Positions 49,021 through 49,203 of a DNA stretch of 49,203 bases are shown here, piece by piece (positions within the stretch are counted from its first letter, which is position 1; every line of letters starts with the position of its first letter). The translations under genes were made by a program, and so were the position numbers. Location of the stretch: positions 1 to 49,203 of the forward strand of contig CALGGR010000158.1 in the NCBI GenBank assembly GCA_937915755.1, read 5' to 3'. The notes under the pieces are model-generated. The model searched no databases. It had not been told where the DNA came from and saw nothing but the letters and a program-made list of their open reading frames with translations. The stretch is from an uncultured Fretibacterium sp. (GTDB lineage Bacteria; Synergistota; Synergistia; Synergistales; Aminobacteriaceae).

Positions 49021-49203
49021 TTCACGTAGATGTCAGACGTAGAGATATAGACTTACGGAAGTAGGCACTAACCGCGCAATCTACGAAGAGTAACACAAAA
49101 TCCTTGCTGGCGACAGTAAGGTTGAGCATGAGAGCAAAAGTTCCCTTGTGTTTAGGAGAAGCACCCGCACCTGTATCTGTGTACTAGTCCTTTTGCGGTT
49201 ATC
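49021..49203 (+). ncRNA. Structured non-coding RNA, truncated by the window end
   Basis: No reasonable coding frame on either strand. Strong pairing: CGTAGAT (49025-49031) with ATCTACG (49079-49085); CTTAC-GGAA-GTAGG (49052-49065), a hairpin with a GNRA loop; and AACACAA (49092-49098) with TTGTGTT (49146-49152) enclosing CCTTGCTG-GCGA-CAGTAAGG (49102-49121), an 8-bp hairpin again with a GNRA loop. AACCGC (about 49070) could also pair with GCGGTT near the end. I cannot assign it to tmRNA, RNase P, SRP, 6S or a known riboswitch from memory. Strand and identity are uncertain, since the folds are nearly symmetric, but the promoter favours plus. Confidence 0.5.

Noticed and set aside
49021..49203. 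tmRNA, RNase P RNA, SRP RNA or 23S/16S end
   Set aside because: None of their core sequences (for example GAGGAAAGUC, tag-peptide region, GGAAGG core of SRP) is present on either strand.

Overview
The window looks like one contig from an anaerobic, diderm, motile bacterium, probably a gut or rumen Synergistota-like organism. This is an inference. It rests on a KdtA-type Kdo transferase (LPS, so an outer membrane), a hybrid-cluster protein, no respiratory-chain operon, chemotaxis genes CheV and CheR, and many PD-(D/E)XK 'transposase'/Rpn-like genes. No rRNA is present to settle the taxon. About 55 protein genes are densely packed in short operons, often with stop/start overlaps. Five tRNAs are present: one single and a cluster of four. 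There is no CRISPR array and no typical insertion sequence.

Layout. 1-2.7 kb: prs, a DUF1919 protein and the acetyltransferase half of glmU. This segment ends inside an open reading frame whose N-terminus is a PIN toxin, so it is either a very unusual fusion or a contig chimera. 2.7-3.3 kb: PIN/Phd toxin-antitoxin pair. 3.4-6.6 kb: leuA-nitroreductase-thpR-yqfO operon, led by a complete leucine attenuator (promoter, 23-residue leader peptide with clustered Leu codons, antiterminator, terminator). 6.6-10.8 kb, plus strand: an island of three co-oriented genes of unusual make-up: ADP-ribosylglycohydrolase fused to a vWA domain (frame broken at a C7 tract), a membrane-anchored helical protein, and an HNH protein with two zinc-knuckle-like repeats. 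It is the best candidate for an undescribed system. 10.8-12.8 kb: uvrB. 12.9-17.6 kb: cheV, an unknown gene, rpoD, a potassium-channel-like protein and a small membrane protein. 17.6-20.2 kb: two more ADP-ribosylglycohydrolases (one degenerate) and a DUF362 protein. 20.3-20.9 kb: two small secreted paralogues, one with a dinucleotide-repeat frameshift in its signal peptide. 21-26.7 kb: tRNA-Arg, an antiporter-like subunit, an aldo/keto reductase, yqeY, rpsU, a HIT protein and hcp.

26.8-33.6 kb is a sugar-acid catabolic locus: GntR regulator, GntP permease, IlvD/Edd dehydratase, KDPG aldolase and two PfkB kinases. Together they would import an aldonate, dehydrate it to 2-keto-3-deoxy-gluconate (KDG), phosphorylate that to KDPG and cleave it to pyruvate and glyceraldehyde-3-phosphate. 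33.8-37.1 kb: PD-(D/E)XK protein, Crp/Fnr regulator, kdtA and a GNAT acetyltransferase. 37.1-37.5 kb: tRNA-Val, -Asp, -Phe, -Gly with a consensus promoter and a terminator. 37.6-46.1 kb: AbgA-like amidohydrolase, GrpB, UPF0210/ACT pair, a CDF metal exporter, coaE, a UvrD/PcrA helicase, hypA and cheR. 46.1-48.9 kb: pyrH-frr followed by an Rpn-like nuclease and two tandem small genes that repeat only its C-terminal module, an arrangement that suggests nuclease plus detached immunity proteins. The last 200 bases hold a promoter and a structured, probably non-coding RNA that runs off the end.
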